From positions 1 through 64,000 of the forward strand of contig JAKOZG010000024.1 of assembly GCA_029780115.1 (NCBI GenBank): a stretch of 64,000 bases of DNA. The letters run 5' to 3'. Positions 46,072 to 53,524 of this stretch are shown in pieces. The position numbers and the translations under genes were made by a program. The stretch comes from Thermotogota bacterium (GTDB taxonomy: Bacteria; Thermotogota; Thermotogae; Petrotogales; Petrotogaceae). Numbering within the stretch: the first letter of the stretch is position 1; every line of letters starts with the position of its first letter. A model generated the notes under the pieces. The model was not told the origin of the DNA, did no database searches, and saw only the letters and a program-made list of their open reading frames with translations.

Positions 46072-46096
46072 CCCATGTCCAAATTTTGGACATGGG
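46072..46096 (-). terminator. Intrinsic terminator of the DUF2922 cassette
   Basis: CCCATGTCCAAA pairs with TTTGGACATGGG almost without a loop. On the minus strand it is followed by GGGCTTTTTATTTTTTTG. It lies just beyond the DUF2922 stop. Confidence 0.9.
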
Positions 46097-46105
46097 ATAA
46101 AAACA

Positions 46106-46318
46106 TTAATTTTCTATCAAATTAAAAATCTCTTCAGTAGTCGTTTCTACTATAGATGCTTCATCAACTAAAGAAGAATTAGAAACCAAAACCCCAATTA
46201 AACCTTCCATAACTGGTTCAACGTCGTCTTGAGTTAAATCGTCAATAACACCATCAATCGATATAGTCTTGCTCTTTTTTTCAACAGGATCATAAAATTT
46301 CATTCTCAATCTTTTCAA
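46106..46318 (-). CDS. DUF2922 family protein
   Basis: A 70-residue protein with the DUF2922 pattern: LRMKFYDPVEKKSKTISIDG, a DLTQDDVEPVMEGLI helix, and the closing SIVETTTEEIFNLI. The family accompanies DUF1659 proteins and YvrI-like sigma factors in Firmicutes; no function is known. The start is TTG with GGGGGA at 8 nt. It is the third gene of a leftward cassette: the holin-like gene, then DUF1659, then DUF2922. Confidence 0.85.
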   Translation of the reverse strand: MKRLRMKFYDPVEKKSKTISIDGVIDDLTQDDVEPVMEGLIGVLVSNSSLVDEASIVETTTEEIFNLIEN

Positions 46319-46363
46319 TTTTCCATCCCCCTTTCAAATAATAGAAATTAACAAAAATAAACC

Positions 46364-46564
46364 TTAAACCAACTCATACTCTTGTGAAAAATAATATGTT
46401 GCATTAGTATTTTCACATAAACCGACAAGACCTTGTAAAGCATTTTTTATCTCGGTTTCTTCCTCAGAAAAAAGATCAAAAGACTTAGAGACCTTCTTCT
46501 CTTTTTCATTTACTATCTCCACCCAAACAATCTTTGCCTTTCTTGCATTAAGGTTCATAGCCAA
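46364..46564 (-). CDS. DUF1659 family protein
   Basis: A 66-residue protein opening MAMNLNARKAKIVWVEIVNE and ending ATYYFSQEYELV. It resembles DUF1659, usually paired with DUF2922 in Firmicutes. The TTG start at 46564 has GGGAGG at 8 nt; GTG three codons upstream overlaps the ribosome binding site and is unlikely. About 45 nt separates it from the DUF2922 gene. No function is known; a secreted or phage-like structural role has not been shown. Confidence 0.75.
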   Translation of the reverse strand: MAMNLNARKAKIVWVEIVNEKEKKVSKSFDLFSEEETEIKNALQGLVGLCENTNATYYFSQEYELV

Positions 46565-46619
46565 GAAATTCACCTCCCCCTATAAATTAATGACCTTACA
46601 ACAATCCTAAACTTTTTTC

Positions 46620-46823
46620 CTACTGAGCAGGTTTAGGAAACAACAACGCAACAACCCCATCAATCAAAACTGAAAGAATAATATCCAAAAACGGCGAATA
46701 CTTACCAATAGACTCAAGAAACTCCCTCAGTGCTTGCATAACAATCGCTTTTTTCTTCTTTCCATTACCAGGCATTTCAACCATACTAACAAGATCAGGT
46801 ATTAACCCCACAATCTCTTTCAA
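46620..46823 (-). CDS. Small holin-like or membrane-associated protein
   Basis: A 67-residue protein: an amphipathic N-terminal helix (MKEIVGLIPDLVSMVEM), a basic turn (GNGKKKKAIVMQAL), and a hydrophobic C-terminal segment (FLDIILSVLIDGVVALLF). The Lys-rich turn and one hydrophobic segment recall phage LLH-type holins, but similarity is weak. The frame opens at 46859; AAGGGGGGT at 7 nt fixes the TTG at 46823. It heads the cassette with DUF1659 and DUF2922. I do not recognise the family with confidence. Confidence 0.6.
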   Translation of the reverse strand: MKEIVGLIPDLVSMVEMPGNGKKKKAIVMQALREFLESIGKYSPFLDIILSVLIDGVVALLFPKPAQ

Positions 46824-47137
46824 TCGATAACCCCCCTTCATTGAAAAGAACAAACCCAACTTTTATTAACCATTTATTCTCAAAAAATTCCCTTCTCATA
46901 AGTAATATCCGCAAAATAAATTAACTCCAAGTAACTCTTTTGAAAACTCTTGTATCAAAATGAAAACAAAAGATAAAATAAAAAATCGAATAAAATTTTA
47001 ATCAAAATTAAATAAAAATGTTGTTTTTGTATCAAAAATATGATACAATATATATTGAGAAAAATACATGTAATATTCATTTTTGTTTTTTAACATAATG
47101 TACTTCATCACTCTTAAAAGGAAGAAGGTAGAACATC
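46824..47137. other. Divergent intergenic region with operator
   Basis: About 310 nt between the leftward small-gene cassette and the rightward phosphatase gene. It contains the promoter and palindromic operator at 47021-47048, and a half-site TGTATCAAAA near 46950. The promoter of the small-gene cassette is not obvious. Confidence 0.5.
47021..47048 (+). promoter_or_regulatory. Promoter with embedded palindromic operator
   Basis: TTGTTT and TACAAT are separated by 16 nt. The inverted repeat TGTATCA-AAAATA-TGATACA (47028-47047) spans the spacer and overlaps the -10 box. A repressor dimer there would shut off the phosphatase gene. Confidence 0.65.
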
Positions 47138-47788
47138 ATGTTTATCGACATTCATACCCATTTACTTCCTACAATTGATGACAAAGTAAAAACAATCGAA
47201 GAAACATTATACGAATTAAATCGTTATAAACAATACGATATTACCCATGTAGTGTTTACACCACATCTAAACCATCCTGTTATAAAAACAGACATTACAC
47301 AAATAAAAGATAAATACCAAGAAATAAAAGACATACTCGAAAAAAACACAGGAATACAGACATATCTAGCTTCAGAACTTTACCTAACCCTAAATTACAA
47401 AGAATTCATACCCTTTAATGACACCTTTGCTTTCGTAGAATTCGACAAAACAAACTTTCCATTTTATGCATTAGATGAAATATTCAATCTACAATTAGAT
47501 GGATACGAGGTAGTACTATTTCACGCAGAAAAACATACTTGGTTACTAGAAAATAAAAGCACACTCATGCGATTAAGAGAAATGGGTGTATATTTTCATA
47601 TGGACTTTGATGGATTAAACACAAAAGCAGGGAAATACTATCTAAATCGAAATATGGTCGATTTCCTTGCAACAGGAAACCACGGAAGACAAGGTAAAGA
47701 AGTAGACCTAAACCTATTTAAACAATACTCAAACATCACATCAAAAGCCTTAGACATATTACTATCCCCCAATCCAGAACAAATGTAG
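47138..47788 (+). CDS. PHP-domain tyrosine phosphatase, CpsB/YwqE-like
   Basis: A 216-residue PHP metallo-phosphatase related to CpsB/YwqE, which dephosphorylates the BY-kinase controlling polysaccharide export. Seen: FIDIHTHLLPTIDDKVKT with the first metal ligands, FTPHLNHP, ELYLTLN, FHAEKHTW and ATGNHGRQ. No BY-kinase lies in the window. The stop codon TAG is supplied by the first base triplets of a palindromic repeat that begins at 47785, so the repeat abuts the gene. The ATG has AAGAAGG at 10 nt. It opens the polysaccharide locus. Confidence 0.85.
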   Translation: MFIDIHTHLLPTIDDKVKTIEETLYELNRYKQYDITHVVFTPHLNHPVIKTDITQIKDKYQEIKDILEKNTGIQTYLASELYLTLNYKEFIPFNDTFAFVEFDKTNFPFYALDEIFNLQLDGYEVVLFHAEKHTWLLENKSTLMRLREMGVYFHMDFDGLNTKAGKYYLNRNMVDFLATGNHGRQGKEVDLNLFKQYSNITSKALDILLSPNPEQM

Positions 47789-47996
47789 AGACGTGCTACA
47801 TGCGCGTCTCATGATTCAATCGTATTTATTATTTTGTAGAGACGTGCTACATGCGCGTCTCCCAGTTTTAAATGTTTTTAACCTATACGCACGTCTCCAA
47901 GGTTTAATCCTAGTTATGAATTTATTTTTAGTTGTAGAGACGTGCTACATGCGCGTCTCCCGGTTTTAAATGTTTTTGACCTATATGGGCGTCTCC
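47785..47996 (+). repeat. Second cluster of palindromic GTAGAGAC repeats
   Basis: Full units begin at 47785, 47836 and 47934; partial units lie near 47881 and 47978. The unit reads GTAGAGACGTGCTACATGCG followed by CGTCTC. It matches the cluster at 43688 in unit, linkers and spacing, so the two arrays frame the GH13/small-gene/phosphatase segment. Confidence 0.9.
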
Positions 47997-48120
47997 AGGT
48001 TTTAAAACAGTTCCTGTTGGTAACCCAGTTACAATCTATTGGTCATGGTGCTATCCCTCATCAATCATTATTTCACTATTTCACAATAAAAAATATAATA
48101 ACTTTTTGTTCAATTAGATA

Positions 48121-48149
48121 TTGATATTTTCATTTAACTATGCTATAAT
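48121..48149 (+). promoter_or_regulatory. Promoter of the exopolysaccharide operon
   Basis: TTGATA and TATAAT are separated by 17 nt, about 110 nt before the sugar-transferase ATG. Confidence 0.8.
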
Positions 48150-48257
48150 AATTTTTGAAATATGGTGTTTGTCTTCTTTTAACTTATTAACTTAAAATAC
48201 CGAATAAAATCACTTTTAAATGTTGTTTGAACATATAAAAGGGGGACATGACTCGAC

Positions 48258-49541
48258 ATGAAAAAGTTAACAGTTCAACTTATCGATATTGCTTTGATAG
48301 TCTTGATGAACATCTTTTTTCTACATTTGTCTATTCCAATTGCCATTATCTCGTCCCTAATAATATACCTTGGAATCTACTCCTTTAGAGTCTACGACAC
48401 CCAAACAATGAAAAGCTACACAGAATCCTTAATAAAAACCACCGTTGGAACTCTCATCAGTTTCATACTCATTTTAATTCTTTACTTCTTTCTTAACAAA
48501 TACTTCAACAGATACTTTTTCCTGTATAACCTACTATTTACAATAATCATTCTACCTATTTTACATAAAATAGAATACAAAATATACGAAAAAAGCATGC
48601 CTGTAAAAAACTACCTTGTAATAGGAAGAAAAGAAGAAATAGGCCACATAATGCAAGAAATCTCAGATAAAACACTGCATAAAATCAGGTTTACCCAATA
48701 TATAAACCCAAATCCAACAACCCTAGATGAAATAATAAAACAAAACGGTCAAACCACTTCCCACATAATCCACGGCATAGTAATAACAGACCCAGAACTA
48801 GAAAAAACAGTCAAACCACAAATACAAAACTACAAAGAAGAAGGCATGGATATAGAATATCTCCCAAACATGGCAGAAAAATATTTAAGAAGAATCCCTG
48901 TAGAAGTTATAGAAAGGTACGAAGATTATTACAAGGTTATCTTCGAAAGCCAGAAAAACTCTGCCATGAACAGGATATTCGATATATTTTTTTCTCTAAT
49001 ATTATTTGTCATCTCATCACCATTTTTATTAGCTAGTATATTAGTTGTTTTGACAGACGACCTTGTTCATAAAGAGAAGGTAGAAATATTCTTCAAACAA
49101 GAGAGAATAGGTCAAAATGGAAAGATTTTCAAAGTATACAAGCTAAAAACTATGAGAAGAGTTCAAAAAAGTGACGGAACCTATGAAGATATGTTAACAA
49201 AAACTGGGGATTTTCTAAGAAAATTTCGATTAAATGAATTACCCCAATTAATTAACATTTTAAAAGGCGACATGAGTTTAGTAGGTCCAAGACCTGACAT
49301 AAAATCAACAAAGATATTTTGTGACGAAAATATACCATATTACGGTTATAGATTGCTGGTTCCACAAGGTTTAACAGGACATGCACAAGTCTTTTTTAGG
49401 TATCCAGAAGCAGTCACAAAAGAAATATTTTCAGAAAGATTATCTTACGATCTATATTATGTTAAAAACTACAGTTTATCGCTGTATTTAGCAACATTGT
49501 TAAGAACAGTTGAAACTGTAATTATGGGGAGAGGAAAATAA
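48258..49541 (+). CDS. Polyprenyl-phosphate sugar-1-phosphate transferase (initiating)
   Basis: A 427-residue membrane enzyme of the WbaP/WcaJ type. Four N-terminal helices (about 1-110), a Rossmann-like central domain (about 110-220) and a C-terminal sugar-transferase domain (about 238-427) with FFKQERIGQNGKIFKVYKLK, FRLNELPQLINILKGDMSLV and GPRPD. It transfers the first sugar phosphate to undecaprenyl phosphate and starts each polysaccharide unit. The KFRLNELPQL and GPRPD motifs hold the catalytic Asp/Glu. The ATG follows GGGGGA. It overlaps the next gene by one base. A decayed relative lies at 58571-59179. Confidence 0.93.
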   Translation: MKKLTVQLIDIALIVLMNIFFLHLSIPIAIISSLIIYLGIYSFRVYDTQTMKSYTESLIKTTVGTLISFILILILYFFLNKYFNRYFFLYNLLFTIIILPILHKIEYKIYEKSMPVKNYLVIGRKEEIGHIMQEISDKTLHKIRFTQYINPNPTTLDEIIKQNGQTTSHIIHGIVITDPELEKTVKPQIQNYKEEGMDIEYLPNMAEKYLRRIPVEVIERYEDYYKVIFESQKNSAMNRIFDIFFSLILFVISSPFLLASILVVLTDDLVHKEKVEIFFKQERIGQNGKIFKVYKLKTMRRVQKSDGTYEDMLTKTGDFLRKFRLNELPQLINILKGDMSLVGPRPDIKSTKIFCDENIPYYGYRLLVPQGLTGHAQVFFRYPEAVTKEIFSERLSYDLYYVKNYSLSLYLATLLRTVETVIMGRGK

Positions 49542-50371
49542 TGCTGTATGGTTTTAGAATAGAAGACTGGATCTCAAAATCCCTTTCAGAAAAGATTGAA
49601 AGTTATGAAAAGCTCAACGATATAACAAACAGAGCCGATTTTTATCGATTATTTGAAAAAGATAAGATTGATCTTATCTTTTCTTATCATGATTACAATA
49701 ATTTTACCGAAATAGCGCAAGTTTTAGATGCGATAAATTTGTTGGTAAAGTTAAATAAAGTATCAAAAATAATTTTTATATCTTCATATAATGTTTACGA
49801 ACCAGTTTACGGGATACCTTTCAAAGAGGATAGCCCAAAAGTACCAAAAAATTCAACAGGAATAAACGCTTTGACGATAGAAAATATTCTCATATACTTA
49901 CATGAAAAATATAACGTAGAAACATATATCCTCAGACTATTCAGTTTATATGGCCCATACATGGACAATTATACCCTTATTTCAAACTTATTTAAGAGTT
50001 ATATACGTAACGAAGTCATTGAAATAGGAGATTTAAAAAAAGTAAGGGATTTTTTATTTATAGATGATCTAGTAAATATCATAAAACAAGTATATGAAAA
50101 AGAAAATACTAAAAATCTTTACATATACAATGTTGGCACCAATATACCAACATCAATCAAAGACCTAATAGCCAAGATAAATAAGTTAACTCACAGAAAA
50201 CCACAAATAATTTTTAATCCAGAGAAAATTAGAGACGAATATGATCATGATTATGTAGTTGCCGACAACAAAAAGTTATTGCAAGATTTTTCTGACATTC
50301 ATATCACACATTTAGAAAAAGGGTTAGAATTAACTTATCTCTGGGAGTTAGGAAGGGAGAAAAATGTTTGA
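49541..50371 (+). CDS. Extended SDR (sugar epimerase-like) lacking catalytic residues
   Basis: A 276-residue protein with an SDR fold. Seen: the strand FISSYNVYEPVYG and sugar-domain FSLYGPYMDNYTL, DFLFIDDLV and NVGTNIPTSIKDLI. The usual N-terminal GxxGxxG is missing and the Tyr-x-x-x-Lys pair is replaced (NSTGINALTIE in place of SPYxxSKxxxE), so it probably lacks dehydrogenase chemistry. It may be a non-catalytic partner of the nucleotidyltransferase that overlaps it by 8 nt. Start ATG directly overlaps the sugar-transferase stop. Confidence 0.75.
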   Translation: MLYGFRIEDWISKSLSEKIESYEKLNDITNRADFYRLFEKDKIDLIFSYHDYNNFTEIAQVLDAINLLVKLNKVSKIIFISSYNVYEPVYGIPFKEDSPKVPKNSTGINALTIENILIYLHEKYNVETYILRLFSLYGPYMDNYTLISNLFKSYIRNEVIEIGDLKKVRDFLFIDDLVNIIKQVYEKENTKNLYIYNVGTNIPTSIKDLIAKINKLTHRKPQIIFNPEKIRDEYDHDYVVADNKKLLQDFSDIHITHLEKGLELTYLWELGREKNV

Positions 50372-51074
50372 AGATGCACTGATCCTTGCGGGCGGTTTAG
50401 GTTCAAGATTGAGACCTTTAACCTATGCTGTTCCTAAACCATTGCTTCCTATAGGAGAAAAGCCTATAATAGAAAGAATAATAGAAAACTTAAGGGACCA
50501 GGGAATAAAAAATTTTTATATTTCCGTAAACTACAAGGGGGAAATGATCAAAAATTATTTAAAAAACGGGATGTCTTTAGGAGTTAACGTCTATTATCTT
50601 GAAGAAGAAATATTCACAGATACAGCGGGTTCACTGTTTTATCTTCCAGATGATTTCAGAAAAGATCTATTAATACATAATGGGGACGTTCTTAGCGATA
50701 TAGACTTAACAAAATTGTATCAGGTATTAAAAGAAAATGACTTTGACTTTGTCATCACATCTATTAAAAAAGAAAGTTTCATTGATTTTGGGGTTTTAGA
50801 GTTTGACAATAAGTCAAAGCAATTATTAAATTGGAAAGAAAAACCAACTCTCAATTTCTATTTAAATACCGGAATATATGGAATAAAAAAAGAGACTATA
50901 GAGCTGCTAAGACAAGAAAAAGAAAAGAATATAAAACTATCCATGCCAGAGTTATGGGATTTTTTAATAAAAAAAGGGAAAAAAATAGGAATTTACGAAC
51001 ATAATGGTAAATGGTTTGATATAGGTAAAATAGACGAATATCTAAAAGTTAATGAAGAATATTCAGGGACATAG
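50364..51074 (+). CDS. Sugar-1-phosphate nucleotidyltransferase
   Basis: A 236-residue enzyme that activates a sugar 1-phosphate (glucose or mannose type) with an NTP. The signature LAGGLGSRLRPLTYAVPKP carries the catalytic Arg and Lys; HNGDVLSDI holds the metal-binding Asp and WFDIGKIDEYL closes the domain. No C-terminal left-handed helix is present, so it is the short form. It overlaps the SDR gene by 8 nt. The NDP-sugar could feed the LegB/GDP-mannose route or UDP-glucose dehydrogenase in this locus. Confidence 0.92.
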   Translation: MFEDALILAGGLGSRLRPLTYAVPKPLLPIGEKPIIERIIENLRDQGIKNFYISVNYKGEMIKNYLKNGMSLGVNVYYLEEEIFTDTAGSLFYLPDDFRKDLLIHNGDVLSDIDLTKLYQVLKENDFDFVITSIKKESFIDFGVLEFDNKSKQLLNWKEKPTLNFYLNTGIYGIKKETIELLRQEKEKNIKLSMPELWDFLIKKGKKIGIYEHNGKWFDIGKIDEYLKVNEEYSGT

Positions 51075-51112
51075 AAGCCGACTATCACGGGGATAAATAA
51101 GGGAGTAAAAAA

Positions 51113-52486
51113 ATGATGAAAATCCTAATTATATTATTTTTAATAATATTGCCTTTTTCACTCTTTGCAAAAATAGAAGAATACACAGATGTCAATTTAT
51201 ATTTCAAAACTGGCTTTGATGCCAACGAAATAAATTTAAATTTGACTTTTGACGATCAGCAATATTTTTTGATTAATTTAGACGCATCATTGAATAACGA
51301 TGAAAAATATATATATGTACCATGGCAAGACGTGACAATGTTTGGCTATTACTACTTACTAAAAGAGGGATATATAGGAGTAAATTTAAACGAGAAAGCC
51401 ACTATAACAGTAGGACAAATAATTCCAAAAGATGAAATTGATTCAAAATACGCACTTTTCTTCAATAATCAAACAGAAATTGGAAAATATACGGTGAGTT
51501 TTGATTATGAAGGAGAAATTTTTTTCTATAAATCTAATTGGATGTTACTTAACAAAGATTCTGACTTAAAGTATCCAGACAGAGGCTTGAATTACAAAAC
51601 CTATGGTATAACTTTAGGTAATTTTAAAATTGGATTACAAGATACTATTATATACAGAAATAGAGTCTTTGACCCCTATTACTTTTTAAATCCTTTTCCA
51701 TCAACAATGATTCAAGAAATTAGATACACATATTCCGCCCCATGGGTTCAAGATGAAGAAATTGTTGATGATAACGCAATGATAGGAATGTTTACGCAAT
51801 ACAACAATGAAAAATCAAGTTATTATTTGCAACTCTTTATTGATGACCTGAATTTAAATAGAATTTTTAATCCAGAATCTTATCAAAATCCAGACAAAAT
51901 AGCATGGTCTTTGGGAACTAAGCAGGTAACAAAATATGGTATTTTCGGATTTTATCATGCTGGAGCAACAAAATACACAAGTCAGCGTACAGGAGCAGAT
52001 AAACAAACAGAATATACTTATTATCCTTCTTCGGAGTATAATTATCCTAAAGGGAATTCCGAAACAAAAATATTAGATTACAAAGAAAATTATATAGGTT
52101 ACATATATGGAGAAAACACAGTTTCTTTTCTAATAGATTATTTAAACCAATCTGATAAGATGGACAATTATATATCTTTAGAGTACGCTATATCAGGAGA
52201 AAAATCACCTCATGATCCATGGGGCTTAGATGTTGAAGTCCCCGAAGGAACACAACTATTAAACGATGATGTTTTAGAACACTTCATAGAATTATATCTC
52301 CAATCCACGGTGAATGTGACTGATCGTATAACTATAATTCCGGGTATAAAAATAAACCATTATACAAACAAAATAAAATTAGTTCCCATTTCAGAAGATC
52401 CAGAATTTAAAATATGGAGACCCATAGAAGACAACAATCAAACGAATTTTGAAATAAGTATAAAATTCGAATTAGAGATCTTTTAA
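51113..52486 (+). CDS. Predicted outer-membrane beta-barrel protein
   Basis: A 457-residue exported protein. Residues 1-19 are a signal peptide (ILIILFLIILPFSLFA). The rest has many alternating Tyr/Phe/charged strands and ends FEISIKFELEIF, with the aromatic last residue used by the BAM signal. It is not a known family to me; the pattern fits a porin or polysaccharide-export barrel in the toga-type outer envelope. It is inside the polysaccharide operon between the nucleotidyltransferase and LegB-like genes. The ATG has AAGGGAG at 8 nt; the second ATG is an alternative. Confidence 0.7.
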   Translation: MMKILIILFLIILPFSLFAKIEEYTDVNLYFKTGFDANEINLNLTFDDQQYFLINLDASLNNDEKYIYVPWQDVTMFGYYYLLKEGYIGVNLNEKATITVGQIIPKDEIDSKYALFFNNQTEIGKYTVSFDYEGEIFFYKSNWMLLNKDSDLKYPDRGLNYKTYGITLGNFKIGLQDTIIYRNRVFDPYYFLNPFPSTMIQEIRYTYSAPWVQDEEIVDDNAMIGMFTQYNNEKSSYYLQLFIDDLNLNRIFNPESYQNPDKIAWSLGTKQVTKYGIFGFYHAGATKYTSQRTGADKQTEYTYYPSSEYNYPKGNSETKILDYKENYIGYIYGENTVSFLIDYLNQSDKMDNYISLEYAISGEKSPHDPWGLDVEVPEGTQLLNDDVLEHFIELYLQSTVNVTDRITIIPGIKINHYTNKIKLVPISEDPEFKIWRPIEDNNQTNFEISIKFELEIF

Positions 52487-52533
52487 AAAAGACTGAATTA
52501 TTTATAAACTTTAAACAGCGGAGGATTGAATTA

Positions 52534-53505
52534 ATGAAAGTACTAGTTACAGGGTCAGAAGGATTTATCGGCTCACACTTAACTGAACTCTTAGTTGAAA
52601 AAGGCTTTGAGGTTAAAGGATTTGTGCGGTATAATTTTAAAAATGATTGGGGTTGGCTCGAAGATTCCAAATATAAAAATGAGATAGAAATCTACACTGG
52701 AGACATAAGGGATTATGATTCTGTGTATGATGCTATGAAAGACGTTGATGTTGTATTTCATTTGGCTGCTTTAATTGGAATCCCTTATTCATACATCTCT
52801 CCTCTTGCTTACATAAAGACGAACACAGAAGGAACATACAATGTATTAGAAGCAGGTAAAAAATTGAATATAGAAAGAATTATCCACACATCAACGAGTG
52901 AAATATACGGAACAGCACAATACGTACCAATAGATGAGAAACACCCGTACAATCCACAATCTCCATATGCAGCGAGCAAGGCTGGAGCAGATCATATGGC
53001 ATTATCTTACTATAGATCCTTCGGAACCCCAGTTACTATTATAAGGCCGTTTAACACTTATGGGCCACGTCAATCAGCAAGAGCTGTAATACCAACAATA
53101 ATAAGCCAAATCTTAGCGGGAAAGAAACAAATAAAACTTGGGAATCTATCTCCAACAAGGGATTTAAATTATGTAAAAGACATTGCAAATGGGTTTATAA
53201 CCGTTGGTTTACACGAAAAAACAATAGGGGATGTGTACAATCTTGGAACGGGTGAGGAAATATCAATAGGAAATTTAGCCCAAAAGATCATAGAATTAAT
53301 TGGAAAAGACGTTGAAATAATCGAAGATACTCAAAGAGTAAGACCAGAAAAATCTGAAGTTGAAAGGTTATTATCTAACCCAGAAAAAGCTAAAAAAATT
53401 GCAGGATGGGAACCAAAATACTCCTTAGAAGAAGGATTGAAAGAAACAATTGAATGGATTCAAGGAAATCTACAGTATTACAAAACTGACATATATAATA
53501 TTTAA
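52534..53505 (+). CDS. legB: NDP-sugar 4,6-dehydratase, LegB-like
   Basis: An extended SDR of 323 residues. Seen: VTGSEGFIGSHLTELL, the LegB-like RYNFKNDWGWLED, HTSTSEIYGTA, the catalytic Tyr-Lys in SPYAASKAGADHM and RPFNTYGPRQ. It resembles UDP-GlcNAc 4,6-dehydratase LegB, which makes a 4-keto-6-deoxy sugar. A LegC-type aminotransferase follows, so the pair probably builds a 4-amino-4,6-dideoxy sugar (as in bacillosamine or legionaminic acid). AGGAGG precedes the ATG. Substrate nucleotide is inferred. Confidence 0.87.
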   Translation: MKVLVTGSEGFIGSHLTELLVEKGFEVKGFVRYNFKNDWGWLEDSKYKNEIEIYTGDIRDYDSVYDAMKDVDVVFHLAALIGIPYSYISPLAYIKTNTEGTYNVLEAGKKLNIERIIHTSTSEIYGTAQYVPIDEKHPYNPQSPYAASKAGADHMALSYYRSFGTPVTIIRPFNTYGPRQSARAVIPTIISQILAGKKQIKLGNLSPTRDLNYVKDIANGFITVGLHEKTIGDVYNLGTGEEISIGNLAQKIIELIGKDVEIIEDTQRVRPEKSEVERLLSNPEKAKKIAGWEPKYSLEEGLKETIEWIQGNLQYYKTDIYNI

Positions 53506-53524
53506 TTTAATAGAGGTGGTTTTT

